Assembly: GCF_002104515.1 (NCBI RefSeq)
Contig: NZ_NBOE01000002.1
Location: forward strand, 372,001 to 436,000
Direction of reading: 5' to 3'
DNA length: 64,000 nucleotides
Source of the DNA: Colwellia polaris
Lineage (GTDB): Bacteria > Pseudomonadota > Gammaproteobacteria > Enterobacterales > Alteromonadaceae
Shown here: positions 46,847-55,397 of the stretch, in pieces
Layout: each line of letters begins with the position of its first letter
Numbering within the stretch: position 1 is the first letter of the stretch
Position numbers and translations under genes: made by a program
Notes under the pieces: model-generated
The model's input: the letters and a program-made list of their open reading frames with translations, nothing else
Database searches by the model: none
Told to the model about the DNA's origin: nothing

Positions 46847-48106
46847 ATGACTACATTCTGGCTGGCAATTTTATCATTGATAGTGATTGCATTACTTATT
46901 GTCTGGCGTATTTTTTCTTCATCTAAAGATACGCTTGGTGCAGAAAATATTAATATTCGTCAAGAAACCAATGTTACGCTTTATCATGAACACCTAGCAC
47001 AACTTGAAACTGATCTAGCTGAAGGTAGTATCGAGCAAGATAGTTTTGTGCAATTAAAAGCAGAATTAGATAAAACACTATTACAAGATGCTAGCAGTTC
47101 TGAATCGGTCAGAGATACGAAAGCAACAACATGGATTTGGCCACTAGGTATTGCAATAGCTTTGATGAGTTTTAGTTTTTTTAGTTATATGAAGCTAGGT
47201 GCATACCCCTTATTAAACTCACCAACAACTAGTGCCATGAACGAGGAAAACAAGCAGATAACGCCTGAACAAATGATGGCTTTTCGTTTACAACAGCTTG
47301 AACAAGTTGTAATTGACGAACCAGAGAATGCAGAAGCCTGGTTTAGCCTAGGCCAAGCATATATCTCTATTGGTGAGTTTGACAATGCGATTGCCGCATT
47401 TGATAAAGTTATAGCACAAGTAGGTATACACGCCGAATTATTGGGCCCGAAAGCTCAAGCCATGTATTATAAAAACAATCAGCAAATTAATGCTGATATT
47501 CAGCAAGTCATTGACCAAGCATTAGCATTAGACGCATTAGATCCTGCGACCAATATTTTGTTAGGTATGAACAGTTTCAGTAATCGAGATTTTGCCAACG
47601 CCGTTAAGTACTGGGAAGTTGTATTAAATAGCGATAGACCCGGCATTAGCACTGACGCTTTAGCTGAGGCGGTTGCAGAAGCTAAAAACCAACTGCGTTT
47701 GAGTAATGAAGAATCTGCTGGTGTTGAACATAATAAAAGCTCAGATACAAGTTTACCGCAGCTAACCGTTGACGTTTCATTAGCGCAAAGTCTACAAGAA
47801 AAATTACAAAATGATGAAGATAAAGTTGTCTTTATATATGCTATTGCCGCCAATGGCCCGCGCATGCCACTGGCAGCAGTGAAATTAAAAACCAGTGATT
47901 TACCTATATCTATCGTGCTTGATGACTCGCAAGCAATGACACCACAAATGCGTTTAAGCAGTGTTAATAAAGTTAATATTTACGCGGTGGTTTCTATGCA
48001 AGGTAGTGTTGGCATTAAGTCTGGCGACTTTAAAGCAGAAGTATTGAATGTAGACACCATGAAAAAATCTCCAATAGCCATGGAAATTTCAATACAAGTA
48101 CCATAA
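46847..48106 (+). CDS. ccmI: Cytochrome c maturation protein CcmI
   Basis: CcmI presents apocytochrome c to the haem lyase. Residues 1-20 and about 95-112 are membrane segments. Residues 140-270 hold TPR repeats (ENAEAWFSLGQAYISIGEFDNAIAAFDKVI). The C-terminal periplasmic domain (GPRMPLAAVKLKTSDLPISIVLDDS) is the one found in full-length CcmI, not in NrfG. Here it comes first, not last as in the usual ccmABCDEFGHI order, and is 150 bases from ccmF. Confidence 0.88.
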   Translation: MTTFWLAILSLIVIALLIVWRIFSSSKDTLGAENINIRQETNVTLYHEHLAQLETDLAEGSIEQDSFVQLKAELDKTLLQDASSSESVRDTKATTWIWPLGIAIALMSFSFFSYMKLGAYPLLNSPTTSAMNEENKQITPEQMMAFRLQQLEQVVIDEPENAEAWFSLGQAYISIGEFDNAIAAFDKVIAQVGIHAELLGPKAQAMYYKNNQQINADIQQVIDQALALDALDPATNILLGMNSFSNRDFANAVKYWEVVLNSDRPGISTDALAEAVAEAKNQLRLSNEESAGVEHNKSSDTSLPQLTVDVSLAQSLQEKLQNDEDKVVFIYAIAANGPRMPLAAVKLKTSDLPISIVLDDSQAMTPQMRLSSVNKVNIYAVVSMQGSVGIKSGDFKAEVLNVDTMKKSPIAMEISIQVP

Positions 48107-48256
48107 CGAAATTTGTAAAGTGCTGCGGTAAAAATATTAGTTTAGCTTTACCGCTATTTTATAGCTAGATATGAGCTGATTAGGCGCTAGTTTTCACTAG
48201 TTATAATCAGCTAAACTAATGACCATAATGTTTAACATTGATTTACAGGAATTATC

Positions 48257-50242
48257 ATGATCCCAGAGCTCGGCCATTTCGCACTTATTATTGGGTTAGC
48301 TTTTGCATTATGTTTAAGCATAGTGCCACTTATTGGTGTAGCTCAAAATAATCAACAACTTATTAATAGTGCCAAACCATTAAGTTTTGGCTTATTCTTG
48401 TTTGTTGGCATTAGTATTGTATTGTTAGCCTACAGTTTTACGGTTGATGACTTTTCTGTTAAGTATATTGCCAATCACTCGAATAGTTTATTACCTTACT
48501 ATTTCAAAATAAGTGCCGTTTGGGGCGGACATGAAGGTTCAATGTTGTTATGGATATTTGCGCTAACCGTATGGACATTTGCGGTGAGTATTCATAGTAA
48601 GCAGTTGGAAAAAGAATTTGTTGCACGTGTTTTAGCCATTATGGGTATGATTGCGGTAGGCTTTATTTTCTTCACCCTGTTAACTTCTAATCCTTTTGAG
48701 CGTTTATTACCTAACTCTCCAATGGAAGGCCAAGATCTAAACCCATTGTTGCAAGATATTGGTTTAATTATTCACCCGCCATTTTTATATATGGGTTACG
48801 TGGGTTTTTCTGTAGCTTTTGCTTTTGCAATTGCGGCGTTAATGGCTGGTAAAATGGATGCAGCATGGGCTCGCTGGTCTCGTCCATGGACAGTTGCTGC
48901 TTGGTCTTTTCTCTCTATCGGTATCGCATTAGGAAGTTGGTGGGCATATTACGAACTTGGCTGGGGTGGTTGGTGGTTTTGGGATCCAGTGGAAAATGTT
49001 TCATTTATGCCATGGCTTGCGGGTACCGCACTTATTCATGCATTAGCGGTTACAGAACAACGAAATACCTTTAAGCATTGGACACTCTTGCTGGCAATAT
49101 TGACCTTTAGTTTAAATTTACTCGGCGCTTTTTTAGTACGATCAGGTGTGATTACTTCAGTGCATTCATTTGCTGTAGATCCTGGTCGCGGCCTTTATTT
49201 ACTGATATTACTTGCAGTAGCTGTCGGCGGTTCATTAACACTTTATGCATTTAGATCGGCAAAAGTGAGTACCCCAAGCCGTTTCACTTTTTACTCTCGT
49301 GAAAATACCATATTGGTCGCTATATCAATATTAATAACAGCAACAATCACTATTTTATTAGGCACGTTGTATCCACTGATTATAGATGCCATGGGATTAG
49401 GGAAAATTTCAGTTGGGGCCCCTTATTTTAATGCGGTATTTGTTCCTATGATGATCGCACTTTTCCTGTTTATGGGGATAGGTCCACTTATTCGCTGGAA
49501 AAAAGCTCGCAAAGGGGAGCTTTCTAAACACTTAAATGCTATCTCAGTGGTGAGTGTTATTTTTGGCGCAGCATGGCCATTTATATTCGCAGGTGAATTT
49601 AGTATCAGTGCGTTTATCGGTATGACCTTGGGTTGTTGGATTGTTTTAGCGGTATTAAAAGATGTGTTTAATAACGCGAAACAAGCTGATGGCAGCTTAA
49701 AGTTCTCAGCTGTTCCGCTTAATCATATCGGTATGGCTGTTGCACATGCAGGTATAGCTATCACAGTAATAGGTGTCACTATGGTGTCAACCTATGAAAA
49801 AGAAATTAACGTTAAAATGGCACCTGGCGAAAGTACCAATTTATCAGGTTACACCATAGAGTTTGGTGGCACTAAAAATATACTTGGCCCTAACTACAGT
49901 GCAATTCAGGGACAAGTTAAGATTTCATTAGATAATGAATTTGTCACATTGCTGAAGCCAGAGCAACGCACCTATAAAGTTCAACGTACTGGCATGACAG
50001 AAGCGGCTATTCATACCACTTTATGGCGCGATATATATGTAGCACTGGGCGATCCACTTGATAAAAACTCTTGGTCAATGCGTTTATATTACAAGCCCTT
50101 TATCGTTTGGATTTGGTTAGGTGCATTTTTTATGGCATTTGGTGGCTTTTTAGCGATACTAAGCAAGCGATACCGTAAGCGGGTTGCCGTAAAGCAACAA
50201 GGTATTAATCAACCTAATAATGAAGTTTTAAAAGAGGCATAA
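48257..50242 (+). CDS. ccmF: Haem lyase subunit CcmF
   Basis: CcmF joins haem to the CxxCH motifs of apocytochromes in the inner membrane. It has 661 residues and many transmembrane segments. The periplasmic haem-handling WWD domain (GGWWFWDPVENVSFMPW) lies near residue 240, after WGGHEGSML near 93. The length is normal. It is directly followed by ccmG (4-base gap). It could be either the housekeeping lyase or a dedicated paralogue of the NrfE type; the full CcmI and CcmG beside it favour the former. Confidence 0.92.
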   Translation: MIPELGHFALIIGLAFALCLSIVPLIGVAQNNQQLINSAKPLSFGLFLFVGISIVLLAYSFTVDDFSVKYIANHSNSLLPYYFKISAVWGGHEGSMLLWIFALTVWTFAVSIHSKQLEKEFVARVLAIMGMIAVGFIFFTLLTSNPFERLLPNSPMEGQDLNPLLQDIGLIIHPPFLYMGYVGFSVAFAFAIAALMAGKMDAAWARWSRPWTVAAWSFLSIGIALGSWWAYYELGWGGWWFWDPVENVSFMPWLAGTALIHALAVTEQRNTFKHWTLLLAILTFSLNLLGAFLVRSGVITSVHSFAVDPGRGLYLLILLAVAVGGSLTLYAFRSAKVSTPSRFTFYSRENTILVAISILITATITILLGTLYPLIIDAMGLGKISVGAPYFNAVFVPMMIALFLFMGIGPLIRWKKARKGELSKHLNAISVVSVIFGAAWPFIFAGEFSISAFIGMTLGCWIVLAVLKDVFNNAKQADGSLKFSAVPLNHIGMAVAHAGIAITVIGVTMVSTYEKEINVKMAPGESTNLSGYTIEFGGTKNILGPNYSAIQGQVKISLDNEFVTLLKPEQRTYKVQRTGMTEAAIHTTLWRDIYVALGDPLDKNSWSMRLYYKPFIVWIWLGAFFMAFGGFLAILSKRYRKRVAVKQQGINQPNNEVLKEA

Positions 50243-50246
50243 ATTA

Positions 50247-50798
50247 GTGAAAAGTATTATTCGTTTTATTCCCTTAATTTTATTTGTATTATTAGGTGTA
50301 TTGCTTTATCGAGGCTTATTTCTTAACCCTCAGGCCATGCCATCTGCAATGATAGGTAAACCATTACCTGACTTTCAGTTACCTATGCTCAAAGCAACCG
50401 ATAAAATGGTTGGCCGCGAAGATTTAAAAGGTAATATTGTACTAGTCAATGTTTGGGCAACGTGGTGTATTCAATGTAAATATGAACACCCATACTTACT
50501 CGATATTATTAAAGATAAGCGAATTAAACTTTATGGACTTAATTTTACTGATGATCACAGTGCAGCTTTGCGTTGGTTAAAACAGTATAAAGACCCATAT
50601 GTATTTTCAATTTTTGATGAACAGGGCGCTTTAGGCTTAGATATTGGTGTATTTGGCGCACCCGAAACCTTTGTCATTGATCACACCGGCATTATACGTA
50701 AACGTTTTGCAGGGCCTATTAATACACAGGTATGGAATAACGAATTTTTGCCGTTAATTGAAACCATAGAAGCAGAAATGTTGCAGGGTAAGTCTTAA
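50247..50798 (+). CDS. ccmG: Periplasmic thioredoxin CcmG (DsbE)
   Basis: CcmG keeps the apocytochrome cysteines reduced for haem attachment. An N-terminal anchor (FIPLILFVLLGVLLY) is followed by a thioredoxin fold with the active site NVWATWCIQCKYEHP near residue 76. The acidic, family-specific loop and GAPETFVIDHTGII are present. The length of 183 is normal. The start is GTG at 50,247, with AGAGG upstream. It overlaps ccmH by one base. Confidence 0.94.
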   Translation: MKSIIRFIPLILFVLLGVLLYRGLFLNPQAMPSAMIGKPLPDFQLPMLKATDKMVGREDLKGNIVLVNVWATWCIQCKYEHPYLLDIIKDKRIKLYGLNFTDDHSAALRWLKQYKDPYVFSIFDEQGALGLDIGVFGAPETFVIDHTGIIRKRFAGPINTQVWNNEFLPLIETIEAEMLQGKS

Positions 50799-51307
50799 TG
50801 TATAACTCAGTATTTAATAATGTTCTGGGCTTAAAGCAAGTATTACGTTTAGCATTTGTTGTCCTAGTGCTAAGCGCATTTGGATTAACCAGTGCAAATG
50901 CTAGTCCAGTAGATACTTTTGAATTTAGTGACGAAGTTACTGAGTCGAGGTTTCATGTACTCTCTAAAGAGTTACGTTGTCCTAAATGTCAAAACCAAAA
51001 CTTAGCCGACTCTAATTCTAAAATTGCAGTAGATTTAAGAAAAAACCTTTATAACTTATTGCAAGAAGGCAAGAGCGATCAAGAAATTATTGATTTTATG
51101 GTTTATCGTTACGGTGATTTTGTTTTATATCGCCCACCGTTAAAAGAACAAACTTATATTTTATGGTTTGGTCCTATTGTTATTCTTTTTAGCTTTTTTC
51201 TAGGCGTGGTATTCGTGTTACGAAAACGTAGCAAGCTAAAAGCCAATGAACTAGATTTATCAGCAGAAGAACAAACAAACTTAAATGACATTCTTAACAA
51301 GAAATAA
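50798..51307 (+). CDS. ccmH: Cytochrome c maturation protein CcmH
   Basis: CcmH takes part in thiol exchange at the apocytochrome. A signal or anchor segment (LAFVVLVLSAFGLTSANA) is followed by the redox motif LRCPKCQNQNLADSNS near residue 63. One transmembrane helix (YILWFGPIVILFSFFLGVVF) follows near 125. The length of 169 matches the short, separate CcmH type, with CcmI encoded apart, as found here. Confidence 0.94.
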   Translation: MYNSVFNNVLGLKQVLRLAFVVLVLSAFGLTSANASPVDTFEFSDEVTESRFHVLSKELRCPKCQNQNLADSNSKIAVDLRKNLYNLLQEGKSDQEIIDFMVYRYGDFVLYRPPLKEQTYILWFGPIVILFSFFLGVVFVLRKRSKLKANELDLSAEEQTNLNDILNKK

Positions 51308-51625
51308 CCTGATAAAAGTGATCTTTAATTTACAAATGCAAAGACCATAAAACTGCGCTTGTGAACACTTAATTGTTGGATATTTGAGCGTTATCTATAC
51401 GCAAGAGTAAAAGAGTTTCATTTTGATTATTATTGGGCTAACATGCCCGTTCATATCGCGATTTTAAAGCATAAAAGTTAATTGACTCACCTGCTTGACT
51501 AGCTATAGAAATTTAATTTTTATACGCTCATCAGGATTTCATTAATTTTATGTATAATAGCGGTAATTTAATACCGCAGATAAAGTCGCCCGGAAAGTAA
51601 AATACCCGCGTGTAAAGAGATAAAG
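51308..51625. other. Intergenic region before ppiD
   Basis: About 320 bases without a gene. Near its end TATAAT (51,553-51,558) could be the ppiD -10 box, with no good -35. Immediately after is the hairpin GCGGTA-ATTTAA-TACCGC (51,560-51,577), which would lie at the 5' end of the ppiD message. Confidence 0.45.
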
Positions 51626-53533
51626 ATGTTAGAAAATATTCGAGAAAGCTCTCAAGGATTAACCGCTAAGATTATTCTTGGTTTTATTATTTTAACCTTC
51701 GCCGTTGCCGGTATAGGTAGCTACAGTAACTCAGTTGACTCTTCAGTTGCTGATGTTAATGGTGAAAAAATTACACAAGATGAGTTTAATAAAGCTTATC
51801 AAGCTCAACGTAATCGTATGGCACAGCAATTTGGTGAAATGTTTGAAACCTTATCAGCAGATCCAGCATACATGAGTAACTTTCGACAAGGTGTGGTTGA
51901 TAATTTAATTAACCAAAAGCTTGTTGACCAAAACTCAGAAACACTCGCCATTCGAGTTTCTGATGAGCGAATTAAAAGCACAATTCGTAACATGCCAGAA
52001 TTTCAAATTGACGGTGTATTTGATAACAATCGTTACTTAGCAATGATAAACCAAGCGGGTTTTTACCAATCTTCTGATTTTCGCGATTACCTTCGTACTG
52101 AAATGACACGTCGTCAATTAACTCAGGCGTTAGTGGCAAGTGAATTTAGCTTACCTTATCAAGAGAGCATGTTTTCAGAACTACAGAATCAAGAACGTGA
52201 TATTCGATTTGCTACTATTAATGCCGAACAGTTTAAAGAAGGTATTGAATTAAGCGAAGAAGAGATCAACGATTACTATCTTGAAAACCAATCATATTTC
52301 GAGAATCAAGAGAAAGTAAAAGTTAATTACATTACTCTTGATGTTAACAGTATTGCTAGTTCAATCGTTTTAACGGATGCTGATGTAAAGGCATACTATG
52401 AAAACAATATTAGCCAATATCGTGACGAAGAAAAACGCCGAGTTGCCCACATTTTAATAGAGTTTGGTGACGACGAAGGAAAAGCTAGAGCAGAGATTGA
52501 AGCACTTCTTGCTAAAATCAAAGCAGGTGAAGACTTCGCTACTTTGGCGCAAGAAAACTCAGCTGATACATTTAGTGGTGAAAACGGCGGTGATTTAGAC
52601 TGGATTGATGCTGGTGTTATGGATGCTACTTTTGATGAAGCCGCATTTGCTTTAACAGAGGTAGGCAGTGTCAGTGATGTTATCAGAACTGATTTTGGTT
52701 TTCACATTATTAAACTTACAGACTTGAAAGCTGAAAACGTTCAAAGTTTAGAGCAAGTACGTGAAGATATAGTTGCTAAAGCCAAAAATGAAAAAGCACA
52801 AGATAAATTCTTTGAACTTCAACAAGAAGTTGCTCGCTTAAGTTTTGAATTCCCTGACAGCTTAGATGATGCTGCTGGTGCACTTAATGTTAAAGTTCAA
52901 ACTTCTGACTGGTTAACTCGTGGCGCTAATATCGCTCCTTTTAATGAAAGCGCAGTAGTAGAAGCTGCATTTTCAGATATTGTTGTTAATGAGCAATTAA
53001 ACTCAGATATTATTGAAGTGAGTGACACTTTAGCGATAGTTATGCGTTTAAATGAATACCAAGACGCGAGTGTTAAGCCATTAACTGAAGTTAGTGAGTA
53101 CATTGAAAATGTGCTTGTTGGTCAAAAAGCATCACAAAAAGCACAAACTGTTGCTGATGAGTTACTTGTTACATTTAAAGCTGGTACCGATGTTACAGAA
53201 CAACTTAGTGCAATTGGCGCTACAATGGAAAGTAAAGCTGCTGTTACACGTGTAGGTAGTGGTTTAGATGCCAGTTTAGCTCGTGAAGCATTTAAGTTAC
53301 CAAAGCCTAGCGATAACGTGGTTTCTGCAACGACTGTTAACCTAAGCAATGGTGATTTAGCATTACTTGAAGTGCAAGCTGTTAAAGTAGGCGAAGTAAA
53401 AGATTCTCCAAACTTATCACAACAGTTAACTCAACAATTAGCCCAAGCGTCATACTTAAGCTATGTAGAGTCACTTAAAGTTGATGCAGAAATTATACGT
53501 AAAGAAGTACAAGCTCCAGCTACACAATACTAG
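51626..53533 (+). CDS. ppiD: Periplasmic folding chaperone / PPIase-like SurA-type protein PpiD
   Basis: PpiD is a membrane-anchored chaperone next to the Sec translocon. It starts MLENIRESSQG and has one transmembrane helix near residues 17-35 (IILGFIILTFAVAGIG). The SurA-like N-terminal region follows. A parvulin domain lies near 270-360 (RRVAHILIEFGDDEG, then NGGDLDWIDAGVM and FGFHIIKLTD). The length of 635 is standard. Its terminator has been hit by an insertion sequence, see 53,569. Confidence 0.96.
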   Translation: MLENIRESSQGLTAKIILGFIILTFAVAGIGSYSNSVDSSVADVNGEKITQDEFNKAYQAQRNRMAQQFGEMFETLSADPAYMSNFRQGVVDNLINQKLVDQNSETLAIRVSDERIKSTIRNMPEFQIDGVFDNNRYLAMINQAGFYQSSDFRDYLRTEMTRRQLTQALVASEFSLPYQESMFSELQNQERDIRFATINAEQFKEGIELSEEEINDYYLENQSYFENQEKVKVNYITLDVNSIASSIVLTDADVKAYYENNISQYRDEEKRRVAHILIEFGDDEGKARAEIEALLAKIKAGEDFATLAQENSADTFSGENGGDLDWIDAGVMDATFDEAAFALTEVGSVSDVIRTDFGFHIIKLTDLKAENVQSLEQVREDIVAKAKNEKAQDKFFELQQEVARLSFEFPDSLDDAAGALNVKVQTSDWLTRGANIAPFNESAVVEAAFSDIVVNEQLNSDIIEVSDTLAIVMRLNEYQDASVKPLTEVSEYIENVLVGQKASQKAQTVADELLVTFKAGTDVTEQLSAIGATMESKAAVTRVGSGLDASLAREAFKLPKPSDNVVSATTVNLSNGDLALLEVQAVKVGEVKDSPNLSQQLTQQLAQASYLSYVESLKVDAEIIRKEVQAPATQY

Positions 53534-53556
53534 TAGTTTGTACTTTTAAAAAAACC

Positions 53557-53568
53557 AGCCAATTGGCT
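53557..53568. repeat. Left target-site duplication of the IS
   Basis: AGCCAATTGGCT, repeated exactly at 54,985-54,996. It is itself palindromic: it is the stem of the ppiD terminator. Confidence 0.85.
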
Positions 53569-53571
53569 AAT

Positions 53572-53600
53572 GCCGTTCACTTAAGGTGAGCGGCATTTTT
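53572..53600 (+). terminator. Hairpin at the IS left end, able to terminate ppiD transcripts
   Basis: GCCGTTCAC pairs with GTGAGCGGC (one mismatch) and ATTTTT follows. On the plus strand it looks like a terminator and may replace the one the insertion broke. Confidence 0.6.
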
Positions 53601-54899
53601 ACTTTTAACAGGGTACCTATTCTTTGAGCACTTCAACATTCTCGGATATTGCCGCTCTCGCCTTCCGGGTAAAACGAATTGCTTAGCTGACTTTGTAATA
53701 TTCATTGTGTATCTGGGAATGTTACCTGGCGTACAGAATGACAACTGCGTTAACTCGTGAATAATGTGCATCGAAGCACCATTAAAACTCAGTTGGTTTG
53801 GGTGTATACCATCAAGCGATTTAGCCATTAATACCATTTGATAACGAATTAAATTATAAGCCAACAATATACCCCACAACTCCTGTCTAATAAGCTCCGG
53901 TTGATTACTTCATAAAGTAAAACGATTGTCCAATAGCGACTGTTTCATTTCTCTAAATCCTAACTCTATTTCCCATCGGTGGGCATATAAATCAACAATA
54001 TCAGCTGAAGGGAAACGCATCGGATCTGTCATCGATGTTAGTATTTGAAGGTCTTTTCCTTTCACTTTTTTTGTTATTAGTCGCGCTTGCATTGTCTTTG
54101 GTAATGTTGGAAATTTTTTTCGTGATTGAGGTGTTGTGGTTAATTGGATTAACTTATCTTGGCGCCCAAAGCTTTTTATCACTTCATATTGCGTGTTTTT
54201 CTTAAGCGGCATTAACCAATGCCTCGCATTGCCGGTACTTTGCCAGCGATGTAATAAACCTAATGAATAAAAGCCGCGATCGAACAACGTTAAACTATTA
54301 TCCGGTGTTTTATCAATTAGCCCTAGTGCAAGATTCATCTCATTTACATCAACACTATCGAAGACACTGTTCGTTAATAAATGGCTAGTGAGCTCCATCT
54401 GACAGACCATCCGTACTTGAGGGTAGCTGGCCTTACCATGTTGGGAGCCTGTCTTGGCAAACTCCTTATTATTTTCATCTGTGTCGGGGACTCGCCAAAC
54501 AACACCATCGACACCTAGAAGATTTAAACCACACCATTGGCCATGATGAGCATCTCGGTTCCATTGTTGCTGAGTTTGCTGAAATACTGTCTCGATGACT
54601 TTGCTACCGAGTTTTTTTCTTGCTTGCGTAACCGCACTTGAGGCAACATATGGGACTCCGCTGGGCAAAATAATATCAAGCTGATTAAGCATTTGGCGCA
54701 TGGGGAATTTACGAAATAATGCCATACCTATGACAGCCCACACCATATTCTCCATTGGAAGCTTACGCTTTCGAATGGTAGATATACCGTGCTCTTTAAG
54801 CCCAGCGTTAATGATTTCAGGGGATAGAATTTCGGCTAGGTTTTGAAACTCTGTAACATTATTTGAATTAACTAAAGAAAGCGCGGTAGAAAGTTGCAT
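53577..54899 (-). pseudogene. IS4-family transposase with an in-frame stop
   Basis: The N-terminal part (residues 1-329) shows the IS4 layout: an N-terminal domain ([14 protein letters not shown]), the DDE aspartates in [10 protein letters not shown] and [11 protein letters not shown], and [19 protein letters not shown] with the YREK-type glutamate near the end. Directly after NRFTL comes TGA (53,910-53,912). The same frame then continues as SNQPELIRQELWGILLAYNLIRY to 53,577. Relatives usually have an arginine codon here (CGA or AGA), so one base change explains the break. The last third of the fold is lost. Confidence 0.88.
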
Positions 54900-54903
54900 A
54901 ATA

Positions 54904-54933
54904 AAAATCCAGTGATATCAATCACTGGATTTT
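54904..54933. terminator. Hairpin upstream of the transposase start
   Basis: AAAATCCAGTGAT, loop ATCA, ATCACTGGATTTT: a perfect 13-bp stem between the IS right end and the transposase ATG. Many insertion sequences use such stems to block transcripts entering from outside. Confidence 0.6.
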
Positions 54934-54984
54934 GATCTCATAAAAAAATTAAGCAAGTTATTAATTTCTTAACTGATCGGCATT

Positions 54985-55004
54985 AGCCAATTGGCTGTTT
55001 TTTT
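54985..55004 (+). terminator. Right target duplication, remnant of the ppiD terminator
   Basis: AGCCAATTGGCTGTTTTTTT: the palindromic stem with its original T-run. Before insertion it stood directly behind ppiD. Confidence 0.8.
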
Positions 55005-55397
55005 GTTTTCTAAGATTTGTGGATCTTCATGAATAATGAGGATTCTCGTTCAGGACTTTTTCGGTTGTAGCTAGATAGAGTTAAATCGATTGAAACATTT
55101 ACGTCCAAAGTTGTGAGAAAACTTTAAAAGACGTCACCAAAATTAAGGAACTGCAAAAACTTCCTAAACTTTGTGCTTAATGTACACTTATTGCCCAAAG
55201 CGGTCACTAGCTTTGGTGAAGTTAAGTGTATATCAGCAGCAACTTCAACCAGAAATAACTACAAGTTTGAAGGACTGCTGCAAGTTCATAGCTTACTCAA
55301 TTTAATTAATTAAAAGTGCAGATTGAAGAAGTCTACAAGAGTAGAATTTAGCTGTGTTATGCTATAAATATTAAAAACATGGAAGAATATAATAACA
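54997..55397. other. Intergenic region between IS and the 696-residue protein
   Basis: About 400 bases without a credible gene. The only clear structure is the nested hairpin at 55,183-55,230. Confidence 0.45.
55183..55230. repeat. Nested inverted repeat (cruciform-like)
   Basis: Outer arms TACACTTA/TAAGTGTA and inner arms CCAAAGC/GCTTTGG are both perfect, separated by small internal loops. No T-run follows, so it is not a standard terminator. Confidence 0.6.

Larger units (their letters stand above)
53569..54984 (-). mobile_element. IS4-family insertion sequence, 1,416 bp, inactive
   Basis: The ends read AATGCCGTTCACTTAAG and, inverted, AATGCCGATCAGTTAAG (two mismatches in 17). A 12-bp target duplication flanks them, a size typical of IS4 relatives. 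One transposase gene fills the interior on the minus strand, interrupted by a stop. The element split the ppiD terminator, leaving a stem copy on each side. Confidence 0.88.

Noticed and set aside
53577-53879. Separate 100-residue gene after ppiD
   Set aside because: It is in the same frame as the IS4 transposase and continues its C-terminal sequence after one TGA codon.
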